Of a stretch of 6,101 nucleotides of DNA, positions 1 to 6,101 are shown one piece after another; within the stretch, counting starts at the first letter, position 1, and every line of letters starts with the position of its first letter. Origin of the DNA: an uncultured Opitutia bacterium (GTDB taxonomy: Bacteria; Verrucomicrobiota; Verrucomicrobiia; Opitutales; UBA953); NCBI GenBank assembly GCA_903957465.1, contig CAJBPJ010000121.1, forward strand, positions 1-6,101, written 5' to 3'. Below the pieces are notes generated by a model, which saw nothing but the letters and a program-made list of their open reading frames with translations, was not told where the DNA came from and ran no database searches. The position numbers and the translations under genes were made by a program.

Positions 1-456
1 CTCCATCAACCAACGCTTTGCTTCAGGCTGAAAATGCTGAGCGACACCCTTGCGGTCATCAAGAAAGTGCTCCGAGGATTGCATCGCAAAGGGCAAGCCG
101 CACGAACGGGCAAAACTGTCGAGTGCCTCGTCGACGCGATATTCATCAGGCTGTTGATACTCAAAACGACTCGCCTTCACTTCTTTAAAAACACTTCGTA
201 AGTTATCGGCGAAGGCGTGCTGATTATCTTTATCGCCAATTTTGAAATAGCGCACGCGATGTCCGGCCTTACCTAAGCGCTCCGCCAAACGGCGCATGGC
301 CGCAAATATACCGATAACTTTTTGAGCGTGGTGCCGAACGTAGTCGGTCTCTGACCGCACCTCCATCATCACATAGAGAACCCGCTCATCAACTTGACGA
401 AACCAAGAGTGCGACTCGTTGATTTGGTCACCTAAAATAAGCCTTACGCAAGCCAT
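1..456 (-). CDS. Photolyase/cryptochrome-related protein (DPRP family), N-terminal part
   Basis: Reading the minus strand from the ATG at 456-454 gives 152 codons without a stop, running off the left edge, so the gene is partial at its 3' end. The protein begins MACVRLILGDQI, then NESHSWF (residues 13-19), VMMEVRSETDYVRHH (about 29-43) and FAAMRRLAERL (about 50-60), followed by GHRVRYFKI. This series (LILGDQ, an EVRSE..YV.HH.QK block, an AMRHFA-like helix, then GH.V.Y) is typical of the N-terminal alpha/beta domain of the deoxyribodipyrimidine photolyase-related proteins, the group that includes iron-sulfur bacterial cryptochromes and (6-4) photolyases such as PhrB/CryB. Those proteins are about 500 residues long. 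The FAD pocket and the iron-sulfur cysteines lie in the missing C-terminal part, so repair activity versus light sensing cannot be decided. An in-frame TAA at 477-475 limits the start to this ATG or a TTG at 471-469. A weak AGG at 466-464 sits seven bases before the ATG. The gene is divergent from nuoG. Confidence 0.88.
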   Translation of the reverse strand, partial: MACVRLILGDQINESHSWFRQVDERVLYVMMEVRSETDYVRHHAQKVIGIFAAMRRLAERLGKAGHRVRYFKIGDKDNQHAFADNLRSVFKEVKASRFEYQQPDEYRVDEALDSFARSCGLPFAMQSSEHFLDDRKGVAQHFQPEAKRWLME

Positions 457-470
457 GCCACAACCTGCCA

Positions 471-537
471 AGGTTTACCTGAATTGCAAACCACCCAGCA
501 TCACAGGTAGCTCCCTGCGCACGTGCTAAAGGTACCT
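471..537. repeat. Cluster of short palindromes built on AGGT/ACCT
   Basis: AGGTTTACCT at 471-480 is an inverted repeat with a 2-base centre, and AGGTACCT at 530-537 is a perfect 8-base palindrome. A related half-matching AGGTAGCT lies at 505-512, and a separate perfect palindrome, GCACGTGC, at 519-526. They sit in the promoter-bearing gap, so they could be operator sites. Palindromes this short also arise by chance, and no known regulator motif is recognised. Confidence 0.25.
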
Positions 538-612
538 GCAAATGGGTGAAATAACGGCCGCGGCAGACCCAAATATGCTTAAATTCGGCAGCACCGTCCT
601 AAACGAGCTAAC

Positions 613-645
613 GGGGCCATACCCCCTCAAAATCTGTCGATTTTT
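613..645 (+). repeat. Two adjacent small inverted repeats in the nuoG leader region
   Basis: GGGG at 613-616 can pair with CCCC at 622-625 across a 5-base loop. Directly after it, AAAATC at 629-634 pairs perfectly with GATTTT at 639-644 across the loop TGTC, followed by one more T at 645. The second hairpin ends in five Ts, but its stem is AT-rich and therefore weak, and no gene is known to end here on either strand. It could be an operator, part of a leader structure in the nuoG mRNA, or chance. Confidence 0.3.
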
Positions 646-671
646 ACATCCTTTCACACTTGCGGCAGATG

Positions 672-679
672 GGGGGTGA
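672..679 (+). promoter_or_regulatory. Shine-Dalgarno-like site that favours the TTG start of nuoG
   Basis: GGGGGTGA matches the extended consensus GGAGGTGA at seven of eight bases. Its GGxGG core ends nine bases before the TTG at 686 but thirty bases before the first ATG at 707, which has no purine-rich stretch of its own. This is the main argument for the TTG start. The site is much stronger than the ribosome-binding sequences of the other genes in the window. Confidence 0.5.
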
Positions 680-685
680 CCTACC

Positions 686-2389
686 TTGCGATTAACTTTC
701 TGTTTCATGGTTACGGACAACAAACCTTCCCTAGTCGCCCTTAACGTCGACGGCGTCGAATACCAAGTTTCAGCGGGTGCAAATTTGGTCGATGCCCTCG
801 CTTCGATTGGCAAGGAAGTCCCTCACTACTGTTACCACCCCAAGCTCACCGTCGCAGGTAACTGCCGGATGTGCTTAGTCGAACTTGGGTCACCATTACG
901 CGATCGCGCGACCAACGAATTGGTCATGGAAAATGGTAAGCCCAAGATTGGTTGGCAGCCCAAACCTGCCATCGCTTGCGCGACCAATGTCTCCCCTGGA
1001 CTGCACGTCCGCCTAGACTCTCCAACAGTCAAAGCCTGCCGCGAAGGCGTGACTGAAATGTTACTGCTCAATCACCCACTTGATTGCCCAATCTGCGACC
1101 AAGCAGGTGAATGTAAACTCCAGGAGTTTTCGGCCGAATATGGTCGCGGCTATTCGCGCTACGTTGACGAAAAGAATGCGAAGCCCAAGCACACCAAGCT
1201 GGGACCACGCGTCACGCTCGACGACGAGCGCTGCATTCTTTGCTCACGCTGCGTACGCTTCTGCAACGAAGTGGCCAAAGACCCTGTCCTCGGTTTCGTT
1301 AATCGCGGCTCGTACAACACGCTCACCTGCTTCCCAGGTCGCGAACTCACGAATAACTATTCACTCAACACGGTCGATATCTGCCCTGTTGGCGCACTTA
1401 CCAGTACCGACTTCCGCTTCAAGATGCGCGTCTGGTTCCTGAAGCAAACCTCGAGCATTTGCACCGAATCCAGCACCGGCGTAAACACAACCGTGTGGTC
1501 ACGTGAAGGTAAGATTTACCGCATCACCCCACGACGCAATGACGCCGTGAATGACACATGGATGTCGGACTCAGGTCGTGAAATTTTACGCGAAGTTGAT
1601 GCCGCCCATCGCATCACAGCCCCGCAGGTACGCGGTGCAGCCGCGGATCTTGAAAGCGCTCTGACAACTGCTGGCGAAATTTTACGGGCAGGTGCTGTCG
1701 GCGTCGTGGGCTCCGGACACCAAACCATCGAAGAGCAGCGTTTGCTAACGCACTTCACTCAAGCCACCCAAGCTAAAGCTTACGTGCCCGCGCGTGCCGG
1801 TTCAGCGGACGGCCTGCTTATCTCCGAAGACCGTACACCAAACTTCCGCGGCGCCTTACTGGCTGGCTTAACGAACCGCGCTGCTGATCGCGACCTTTCC
1901 GCACTGAAGGCAGACATTGATGCGGGTCGCGTGCGCACACTACTGGTGTGTCGCGAAGACGTCACCACCCTCGGGCTCGACGCCACCACACTTGCCAAAG
2001 TCCGCATGGTGTACCTCGGCTTACACAACGACGCGACGGCTAAGGCGGCTGAAGTCGTTCTGCCTGCACTCTCCGTCTTTGAACGCAGTGGCCACTTCGT
2101 GAACTGCCAATTCCGCGTCCAAAGTTTCGTCCGCGCAATCCCAGGTCCTGTCGGCACATTACCCGATGTAGCCATACTGGCACGTCTCCTGGGCTCTGTC
2201 ACTGGACAGCCTGCGGCCTTTGATGCTGATTCGCTCTGGAAGGATTTAGCAGCAAAGCAACCTGCACTCGCTGACTTGTCGCCAAGCAAGGTGCCGAGCG
2301 ATGGCCTGATTGTTGATGGCTCAGCCTGGGCCAACCTTTCCTTCCCTGAAGGTAAACTTCTAAAGTTCGCACCTGCGACCAAGGCCTAA
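686..2389 (+). CDS. nuoG: NADH-quinone oxidoreductase subunit G (compact form)
   Basis: NuoG is the iron-sulfur electron-relay subunit of the cytoplasmic (peripheral) arm of complex I. The N-terminal ferredoxin-like domain (about 14-112) carries [2Fe-2S] ligands C49, C60, C63 and C98. Next comes the His-Cys site for cluster N5 (H130, C134, C137, C143), then the [4Fe-4S] N4 ligands C183, C186, C189 and C233 in CILCSRC and CPVGAL. From about 252 a molybdopterin-oxidoreductase-like domain follows; EVVLPALSVFERSGHFVN near the C-terminus is its usual signature, here without cofactor residues. Extra cluster N7 appears absent: only C259 remains, with S262, V266 and S294 at the other ligand positions. 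At 567 residues the protein is shorter than the roughly 700-900 usual for NuoG, and the loss is in the C-terminal domain. A TGA at 677-679 leaves only TTG at 686 or ATG at 707 as starts. TTG has the better ribosome site, whereas ATG gives the more natural N-terminus MVTDNKPSLVALNVDG. nuoH follows after 3 bases. Confidence 0.95.
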   Translation: MRLTFCFMVTDNKPSLVALNVDGVEYQVSAGANLVDALASIGKEVPHYCYHPKLTVAGNCRMCLVELGSPLRDRATNELVMENGKPKIGWQPKPAIACATNVSPGLHVRLDSPTVKACREGVTEMLLLNHPLDCPICDQAGECKLQEFSAEYGRGYSRYVDEKNAKPKHTKLGPRVTLDDERCILCSRCVRFCNEVAKDPVLGFVNRGSYNTLTCFPGRELTNNYSLNTVDICPVGALTSTDFRFKMRVWFLKQTSSICTESSTGVNTTVWSREGKIYRITPRRNDAVNDTWMSDSGREILREVDAAHRITAPQVRGAAADLESALTTAGEILRAGAVGVVGSGHQTIEEQRLLTHFTQATQAKAYVPARAGSADGLLISEDRTPNFRGALLAGLTNRAADRDLSALKADIDAGRVRTLLVCREDVTTLGLDATTLAKVRMVYLGLHNDATAKAAEVVLPALSVFERSGHFVNCQFRVQSFVRAIPGPVGTLPDVAILARLLGSVTGQPAAFDADSLWKDLAAKQPALADLSPSKVPSDGLIVDGSAWANLSFPEGKLLKFAPATKA

Positions 2390-2392
2390 GCT

Positions 2393-3493
2393 ATGGAAAA
2401 TCTTTTGAACGATCTTTTGACTTCGTCCGACCTGCTCTTCGTCGGCGTGCGCGGTATCATTCTCATCGGTATCGTTATGACCATCGCGGGATACGCAGTG
2501 CTTCTTGAGCGTAAAGCTTCCGCATGGATTCAGGGACGTTTGGGACCAAACCGGACAACGTTACCGTTCGTTTCTTGGATTCCGCTCATCGGACCCTTCC
2601 TTCGCTTAGGCGGCTTCATTCAACCCGCAGCCGATGGTGGTAAATTCCTTTTCAAGGAAGAGCCCATGCCATCGCATGTGCGTAAAATCTATTACGTCCT
2701 CGCGCCCATCGTCGCACTCGCACCGGCACTCGCGACGATTGCCATGTTGCCGTTCGCACTACTGCCCGACGGCACTGCCCTCGCACTTTGCAAAGGTGCC
2801 GATGTTGGTGTGCTCCTCATGTTTGCCGTCAGCTCGCTCGGTGTCTACGGCATCGCGCTCGCTGGCTGGTCATCGAATAACAAGTTCTCCTTCCTCGGTG
2901 CTGTCCGCGGTTCAGCTCAGTTGATCTCTTACGAATTGGCGATGGGCTTGGCCGTTCTCCCTGTCTTCCTCATTGCGTCACCACCTGGCAGTGACCACGG
3001 CCTAAATTTGACAGCGATTGTCGCCAGCCAAGAGGGTCTATGGAATATTGTCCGCCAACCACTCGCGGGGTTGGTCTTCTTGGTGTGTATTTTTGCGGAA
3101 ACGAATCGCCACCCCTTCGACATGCCAGAATCGGAGACCGATCTCGTCGGTGGCTTCCACACGGAATACGGCGCTTTCAAATTCGGTCTCTTCTTCGTCG
3201 CTGAGTACGGCCACATGATTATCGGCTCGTCGCTCTTCATCCTCATGTTCCTCGGTGGCTGGCACATCCTGCCAGGCATTCCAGAAATCGGGACCGGGAT
3301 CGTCGCCACACTCATTGGCTTGGGCACATTCTTTACCAAACTTGTTCTATTCCTCTTCTTCTTCGTGTGGGTGCGCTGGACAATCCCTCGCTTCCGTTAC
3401 GACCAAGTGATGCGCTTAGGCTGGAATGTGTTACTCCCGCTTGCAGTCGCTAACCTTGTGCTCACCTTCATTTACTACGCCTTCGCAGGCTAA
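2393..3493 (+). CDS. nuoH: NADH-quinone oxidoreductase subunit H (ND1 homologue)
   Basis: NuoH is the membrane subunit that, with the peripheral arm, forms the quinone chamber of complex I and connects it to the proton-pumping subunits. The 366-residue protein is strongly hydrophobic, with about eight membrane segments; the first is near 15-37 and the last near 345-364. Family blocks are present in order: ERKASAWIQGRLGPNR (39-54), the FKEEPMPSHVRKIYYVLAP loop (87-105), WSSNNKFSFLGAVRG (159-173) leading into QLISYEL (176-182), FAETNRHPFDMPESETDLV (234-252), and VWVRWTIPRFRYDQVMRLGW (325-344). The loop after the PESE motif reads GGFHTEYG where AGYHTEYS is commoner. The length is slightly above the roughly 325-350 typical of bacterial NuoH. 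The ATG lies 3 bases after the nuoG stop, and an AAGG inside the end of nuoG, eight bases before the ATG, can serve as ribosome-binding site. The gene is probably cotranscribed with nuoG. Confidence 0.97.
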   Translation: MENLLNDLLTSSDLLFVGVRGIILIGIVMTIAGYAVLLERKASAWIQGRLGPNRTTLPFVSWIPLIGPFLRLGGFIQPAADGGKFLFKEEPMPSHVRKIYYVLAPIVALAPALATIAMLPFALLPDGTALALCKGADVGVLLMFAVSSLGVYGIALAGWSSNNKFSFLGAVRGSAQLISYELAMGLAVLPVFLIASPPGSDHGLNLTAIVASQEGLWNIVRQPLAGLVFLVCIFAETNRHPFDMPESETDLVGGFHTEYGAFKFGLFFVAEYGHMIIGSSLFILMFLGGWHILPGIPEIGTGIVATLIGLGTFFTKLVLFLFFFVWVRWTIPRFRYDQVMRLGWNVLLPLAVANLVLTFIYYAFAG

Positions 3494-3498
3494 CCCTC

Positions 3499-4044
3499 AT
3501 GGCTGTTAAAGTTCTCGAACGTCGTCCGCTCTCTTTTTGGGAACGCACTTACCTGCCTCAAGTCTTGGGCGGCTTACGCGTCACTTGGCGCAATATTCTC
3601 CGTCCATCGGTCACCCTACAGTACCCTGAACAACGTCCAACTATTCCCAAAGGGTACCGCGGCGTGCCGACATTAGTCCGCGATCCGAATGGCCGCGAAA
3701 AATGCGTGTCCTGTCAGCTTTGCGAATTCATCTGCCCACCTAAAGCTATTCGCATTACGCCGGGAGAAATTCCTGCAACCGCAGAGACGGCGCACGTCGA
3801 GAAAGCGCCTAAGGAATTTGAAATCAATATGCTCCGCTGTATCTACTGCGGACTCTGCCAAGAAGTTTGTCCTGAAGAAGCTATCTGGCTCCAGAACCAG
3901 TATTCGATGACGGGCACTACGCGCGCCGAGATGGTTAATAATAAAGCACGCCTCTACGAACTCGGCGGCACCCTGCCCGATTCACATTTCAAGTGGGACC
4001 ATAAAAAGGCTGAATCGGAGCGTCAGGCAGGCGGACATCACTAA
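3499..4044 (+). CDS. nuoI: NADH-quinone oxidoreductase subunit I, two-[4Fe-4S] ferredoxin-like
   Basis: NuoI carries clusters N6a and N6b, which pass electrons from NuoG toward the terminal cluster next to quinone in the peripheral arm of complex I. The 181-residue protein has two CxxCxxCxxxCP motifs: C69, C72, C75 and C79 (CVSCQLCEFICP), and C114, C117, C120 and C124 (CIYCGLCQEVCP). The N-terminal part contains a stretch with W30 and the YPEQRPTIPKGYRG segment (42-54) that commonly precedes the clusters and packs against the membrane arm. The C-terminal part (YSMTGTTRAEMV, ARLYELGG, KWDHKK) follows the family pattern, and the tail ends GGHH. The length is normal. The ATG lies 5 bases after the nuoH stop, with a GCAGG inside the end of nuoH about nine bases upstream. 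No nuoJ follows; the next gene is rnr after 215 bases, so nuoI is the last gene of this unit. Confidence 0.97.
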   Translation: MAVKVLERRPLSFWERTYLPQVLGGLRVTWRNILRPSVTLQYPEQRPTIPKGYRGVPTLVRDPNGREKCVSCQLCEFICPPKAIRITPGEIPATAETAHVEKAPKEFEINMLRCIYCGLCQEVCPEEAIWLQNQYSMTGTTRAEMVNNKARLYELGGTLPDSHFKWDHKKAESERQAGGHH

Positions 4045-4049
4045 AATCG

Positions 4050-4190
4050 CCCTTTCCCCTTCCCTCTTAAGCGGCGGCTCGCTACGACAGTAGCAAGTCT
4101 TCCGCTGGTTGTTTAGCAGCCACACCTTTCTACATCCGCTCCTTCCTCTTTGCTTCCTCGTACCCCCATTCAATCCATTACCGCCATCCA
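4050..4190 (+). terminator. Possible terminator of the nuoGHI unit (C-rich, G-poor, small hairpin)
   Basis: A run of 19 pyrimidines at 4050-4068 starts six bases after the nuoI stop. Next is a small nested structure: AGCGG at 4070-4074 can pair with CCGCT at 4102-4106, enclosing the perfect hairpin GCTAC/GTAGC at 4081-4085 and 4090-4094 with loop GACA. GGTTGTTT follows, which is not a real T-tract, so a strong intrinsic terminator is unlikely. The stretch 4121-4190 has 32 C and only 4 G in 70 bases. This bias, downstream of a coding region, resembles the unstructured C>G segments loaded by Rho, so Rho-dependent termination is the better guess. The remaining bases up to rnr hold nothing further that I can name. 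Confidence 0.35.
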
Positions 4191-4259
4191 ATGCCTCAGC
4201 CTTGGTTTGGAATACTCTGACTACTTAACAAGCCTCTCGACTGACACGGCTTCACCACA

Positions 4260-6101
4260 ATGACGCCCGAGGAAATCATGCTCCAGCGGATGGCAAAGCC
4301 TGGGTACACGCCCATGCGACTGGAAGATCTTGCCCGCGAAATTGGGGCCGACCAAGTTGCTTATAAACGGCTACGTAAGATTGTCCCAAAACTCATTAGC
4401 TCGGGAGCATTAGTTGTTGTTAAGCGCGACCTATTGGCCCTGCCGCCACAAGGCGACCAACTCGAGGGCACGATTCTCTTTCGCAGCAGCGGATCGGCGC
4501 GCGTCGTTTTCGATCGCGACGACAAAGGCAATGCCCGCGACCCAGTACACATTCAGTCTGAAGATACCGGTGTAGCTCTCCACGGCGACCGTGTGGCCAT
4601 TAAGATGGACCCACCTCGTCGTCGTGAAGCCGGCGATTGGGGCACTGGACGGGTCACCCGCATCATCAAACGCGCCTTCACGACAGCGGTGGGAACCTTA
4701 CGTCGTACACGCTTAGCGTGGTATGTCATCCCCGACGACCCTCGGATCGTTCGCGAAATTGTCGTGCGCGACCCCGCAAGCTCGGGTCTCAAGCCTTTAC
4801 CCAAAGTCGAAGATAAAGTTGTCCTTCGCCTCGATCCCTGGGAGCGACGCAACACCAACCCTACCGGCACGCTCATTGAAGTCCTCGGCGTCACCCACAC
4901 GCCCATGGCCGAGTACAAGGGCATCCTCCGCCAGTACCGCCTCGAACCTGAATTCCCTGAAGTCGTTGAAGCAGCCGCCCGCGCCTTCCCATCCAAAGTT
5001 CCCGCCGCAGATGTTAAAACGCGCGCAGACTTCCGCGAGGTCCCCACAATCACCATCGACCCGGATGATGCGAAGGATTTCGACGACGCCCTGTCCGTAC
5101 AGACTTTACCCGACGGCAATATCCGCATCGGTATTCATATTGCCGACGTCTCACACTATGTGCGCATTGGCACCGCGCTCGACACGGAAGCACGTAGCCG
5201 CGGCAACTCGACCTACTTGGTGGGCACGGTTATACCGATGCTACCACATGCACTTTCCAGCGGACTCTGTTCGTTGGTCGAAGGCGAAGACCGCTTAGTA
5301 AAATCAGTACTCGTCGATTTCTCGCCTGAAGGAAAAATCCTGAAGTCAACTTTTGCGAATGCGGTTATTTGTAGTCGGAAGCGTCTAACTTACAAACAGG
5401 CTTTAGGTTTTCTAAAAATAGACAACAACGCCGCCATTCGGGCAATCCCTTCACCGCCTGCACACCAAACAGGCTCCCCTGGAAAGCCACTCTCGGAGAT
5501 GAGCGATGCAGACATCAATCTCGTCCGCGATATGGTGCGGACGCTTTGGCGCTTAGCTGACCGTATGCGCAAAGAACGCTTTGCTGTCGGATCGCTCGAC
5601 CTTGATATGACGGAAGTTAAAATGTTTGTTGATAAGGATGGCTGGGCGGACCGTACCGAAATTGTTGTTCACGACGAATCCCACCAACTCGTGGAGGAGT
5701 TTATGCTTTTAGCCAATGAAACGGTTGCCGAACAATTAACTAAAGCGCGCATCCCGCATATCTCGCGCGTGCACGACGAGCCTGATCCTGAAAAGCTAAC
5801 TATGCTCCGCGATTCGCTGGCGATTGCGAACGTACGGGTTGGCGACCTCACGAAGCGCTCCGAGATGGTTAAGACGTTAGCTATTTTGAAAGACCGTGAT
5901 GACGGGCATATTCTACGCGTCCAACTCCTCCGCTCCTTACGCCAAGCCTGCTACCGGCCCGCTGCAGATGGCCACTACGGCCTGGCGAAGCGCCACTATA
6001 GTCACTTCACCTCCCCGATTCGTCGTTACGCCGACTTAGTTGAGCACCGTATCCTTGACGGCTGGATGACCAAAAATGGTATTCCTTCAGCCTCACTGGA
6101 A
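4260..6101 (+). CDS. rnr: Ribonuclease R (RNB-family 3'-5' exoribonuclease), 5' part
   Basis: RNase R degrades structured RNA processively from the 3' end in the cytoplasm, acting in RNA quality control and rRNA and mRNA decay. The frame stays open for 614 codons to the right edge; E. coli RNase R has 813 residues, so the end of the RNB domain and the S1 domain are outside. An N-terminal winged-helix-like region (about 1-62, with YTPMRLEDLAREIG) is followed by two cold-shock-type domains (about 65-125 and 145-215) and the RNB catalytic domain from about 255. Its metal-binding motif TIDPDDAKDFDDA holds D267, D273, D275 and D276, in the same spacing as the E. coli catalytic aspartates. LVEEFMLLANE and RVHDEPDPEKL are later family blocks, and HFTSPIRRYADL (582-593) is the RNA-binding block. 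The winged-helix region favours RNase R over RNase II. A short Pro/Gly-rich stretch (about 397-410) looks like a loop insertion. The TGA at 4242-4244 limits the start: ATG 4260 has no ribosome site, while ATG 4278 is preceded by GAGG at 4269-4272. Confidence 0.95.
   Translation, partial: MTPEEIMLQRMAKPGYTPMRLEDLAREIGADQVAYKRLRKIVPKLISSGALVVVKRDLLALPPQGDQLEGTILFRSSGSARVVFDRDDKGNARDPVHIQSEDTGVALHGDRVAIKMDPPRRREAGDWGTGRVTRIIKRAFTTAVGTLRRTRLAWYVIPDDPRIVREIVVRDPASSGLKPLPKVEDKVVLRLDPWERRNTNPTGTLIEVLGVTHTPMAEYKGILRQYRLEPEFPEVVEAAARAFPSKVPAADVKTRADFREVPTITIDPDDAKDFDDALSVQTLPDGNIRIGIHIADVSHYVRIGTALDTEARSRGNSTYLVGTVIPMLPHALSSGLCSLVEGEDRLVKSVLVDFSPEGKILKSTFANAVICSRKRLTYKQALGFLKIDNNAAIRAIPSPPAHQTGSPGKPLSEMSDADINLVRDMVRTLWRLADRMRKERFAVGSLDLDMTEVKMFVDKDGWADRTEIVVHDESHQLVEEFMLLANETVAEQLTKARIPHISRVHDEPDPEKLTMLRDSLAIANVRVGDLTKRSEMVKTLAILKDRDDGHILRVQLLRSLRQACYRPAADGHYGLAKRHYSHFTSPIRRYADLVEHRILDGWMTKNGIPSASLE

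Larger units (their letters stand above)
457..685. other. Divergent intergenic region between photolyase-like gene and nuoG
   Basis: This 229-base gap separates two divergently transcribed genes and must hold both of their promoters. I see no pair of -35 and -10 hexamers with good spacing on either strand. TATGCT at 574-579 resembles a -10 box, but nothing like TTGACA lies 16-18 bases upstream. The region does contain short palindromes (471-537), a G4/C4 pair and an AT-rich hairpin (613-645), and a Shine-Dalgarno-like run before nuoG (672-679). No small gene with a convincing start and composition is visible. The only reading frame that crosses it on the minus strand runs back into nuoG and looks like a shadow. 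Confidence 0.7.

Noticed and set aside
574..579. TATGCT as a -10 promoter box for nuoG
   Set aside because: It matches four of six consensus bases, but no acceptable -35 element lies at normal spacing.
526..813. A 95-codon minus-strand frame spanning the divergent gap and the nuoG 5' end
   Set aside because: More than a third is antisense to nuoG, the translation has no family features, and it would occupy the only space available for the two promoters.
1780..2382. A 200-codon open frame on the minus strand opposite the C-terminal half of nuoG
   Set aside because: It lies wholly antisense to a well-supported gene, its translation is low-complexity and rich in Ser, Arg and Ala, and no family motif is seen; it is a codon-bias shadow.
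3982..4191. A 69-codon minus-strand frame covering the nuoI end and the gap
   Set aside because: It overlaps the end of nuoI, has no clear ribosome site, and shows no recognisable motif; the gap is better explained as a terminator region.
4191..4220. Nine-codon ORF MPQPWFGIL upstream of rnr, as a possible leader peptide
   Set aside because: It has no ribosome-binding sequence, no run of a single regulatory amino acid, and no attenuator-like hairpins follow it.
4553..5128. A 191-codon minus-strand frame and an equally long plus-strand frame (4723-5298) within rnr
   Set aside because: Both overlap the RNase R frame, whose motifs and spacing are unmistakable; their translations show no recognisable domain.
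1..6101. Possible novel defence, mobile or RNA system
   Set aside because: All coding space is filled by known housekeeping families. No transposase, integrase, direct-repeat array, tRNA-like fold or riboswitch-like structure was found, and base composition looks uniform.

Overview
The window reads as an ordinary chromosomal stretch of an aerobic or facultatively respiring, Gram-negative-type bacterium. It holds five protein features: the 5' part of a photolyase/cryptochrome-like gene on the minus strand, three consecutive respiratory complex I genes on the plus strand (nuoG, nuoH, nuoI), and the 5' two-thirds or more of an RNase R gene on the plus strand. No RNA gene, mobile element, CRISPR array or phage gene was seen. 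The organism cannot be fixed from this window. The style of NuoG and NuoI (a short NuoG without N7 ligands, and a NuoI with the CPPKAI and CPEEAI variants) would fit a member of the Planctomycetes-Verrucomicrobia group, but that is a weak inference from memory of the families.

Layout. Bases 1-456 (minus) encode the N-terminal 152 residues of a DPRP-type photolyase-related protein, which continues beyond the left edge. Bases 457-685 are a divergent intergenic region that must carry the promoters of both the photolyase-like gene and nuoG. No convincing sigma-70 promoter can be read there, but it has several short palindromes, a small AT hairpin and a strong Shine-Dalgarno-like sequence just before nuoG. 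Bases 686-4044 are a tightly packed nuoG-nuoH-nuoI unit with 3- and 5-base gaps. Bases 4045-4259 are a C-rich, G-poor gap with a small hairpin, probably a terminator region of the nuo unit. Bases 4260-6101 are rnr, open at the right edge.

How the genes work together. NuoG carries electrons from the NADH-oxidising module through its iron-sulfur clusters. NuoI passes them through two more [4Fe-4S] clusters toward quinone, and NuoH is the membrane subunit at the quinone site that links this module to the proton-pumping arm. The remaining subunits (A-F and J-N) are not in the window: nuoG has no nuoE/nuoF directly upstream and nuoI has no nuoJ directly downstream, so the complex I genes are split among several loci. 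The photolyase-like protein (DNA repair or light sensing) and RNase R (RNA decay) have no evident functional link to complex I.

I looked for an undescribed system and did not find one. The points most worth a second look are the isolated GHI cluster, the compact NuoG with Cys-to-Ser changes at the N7 site, and the start-codon questions for nuoG and rnr.
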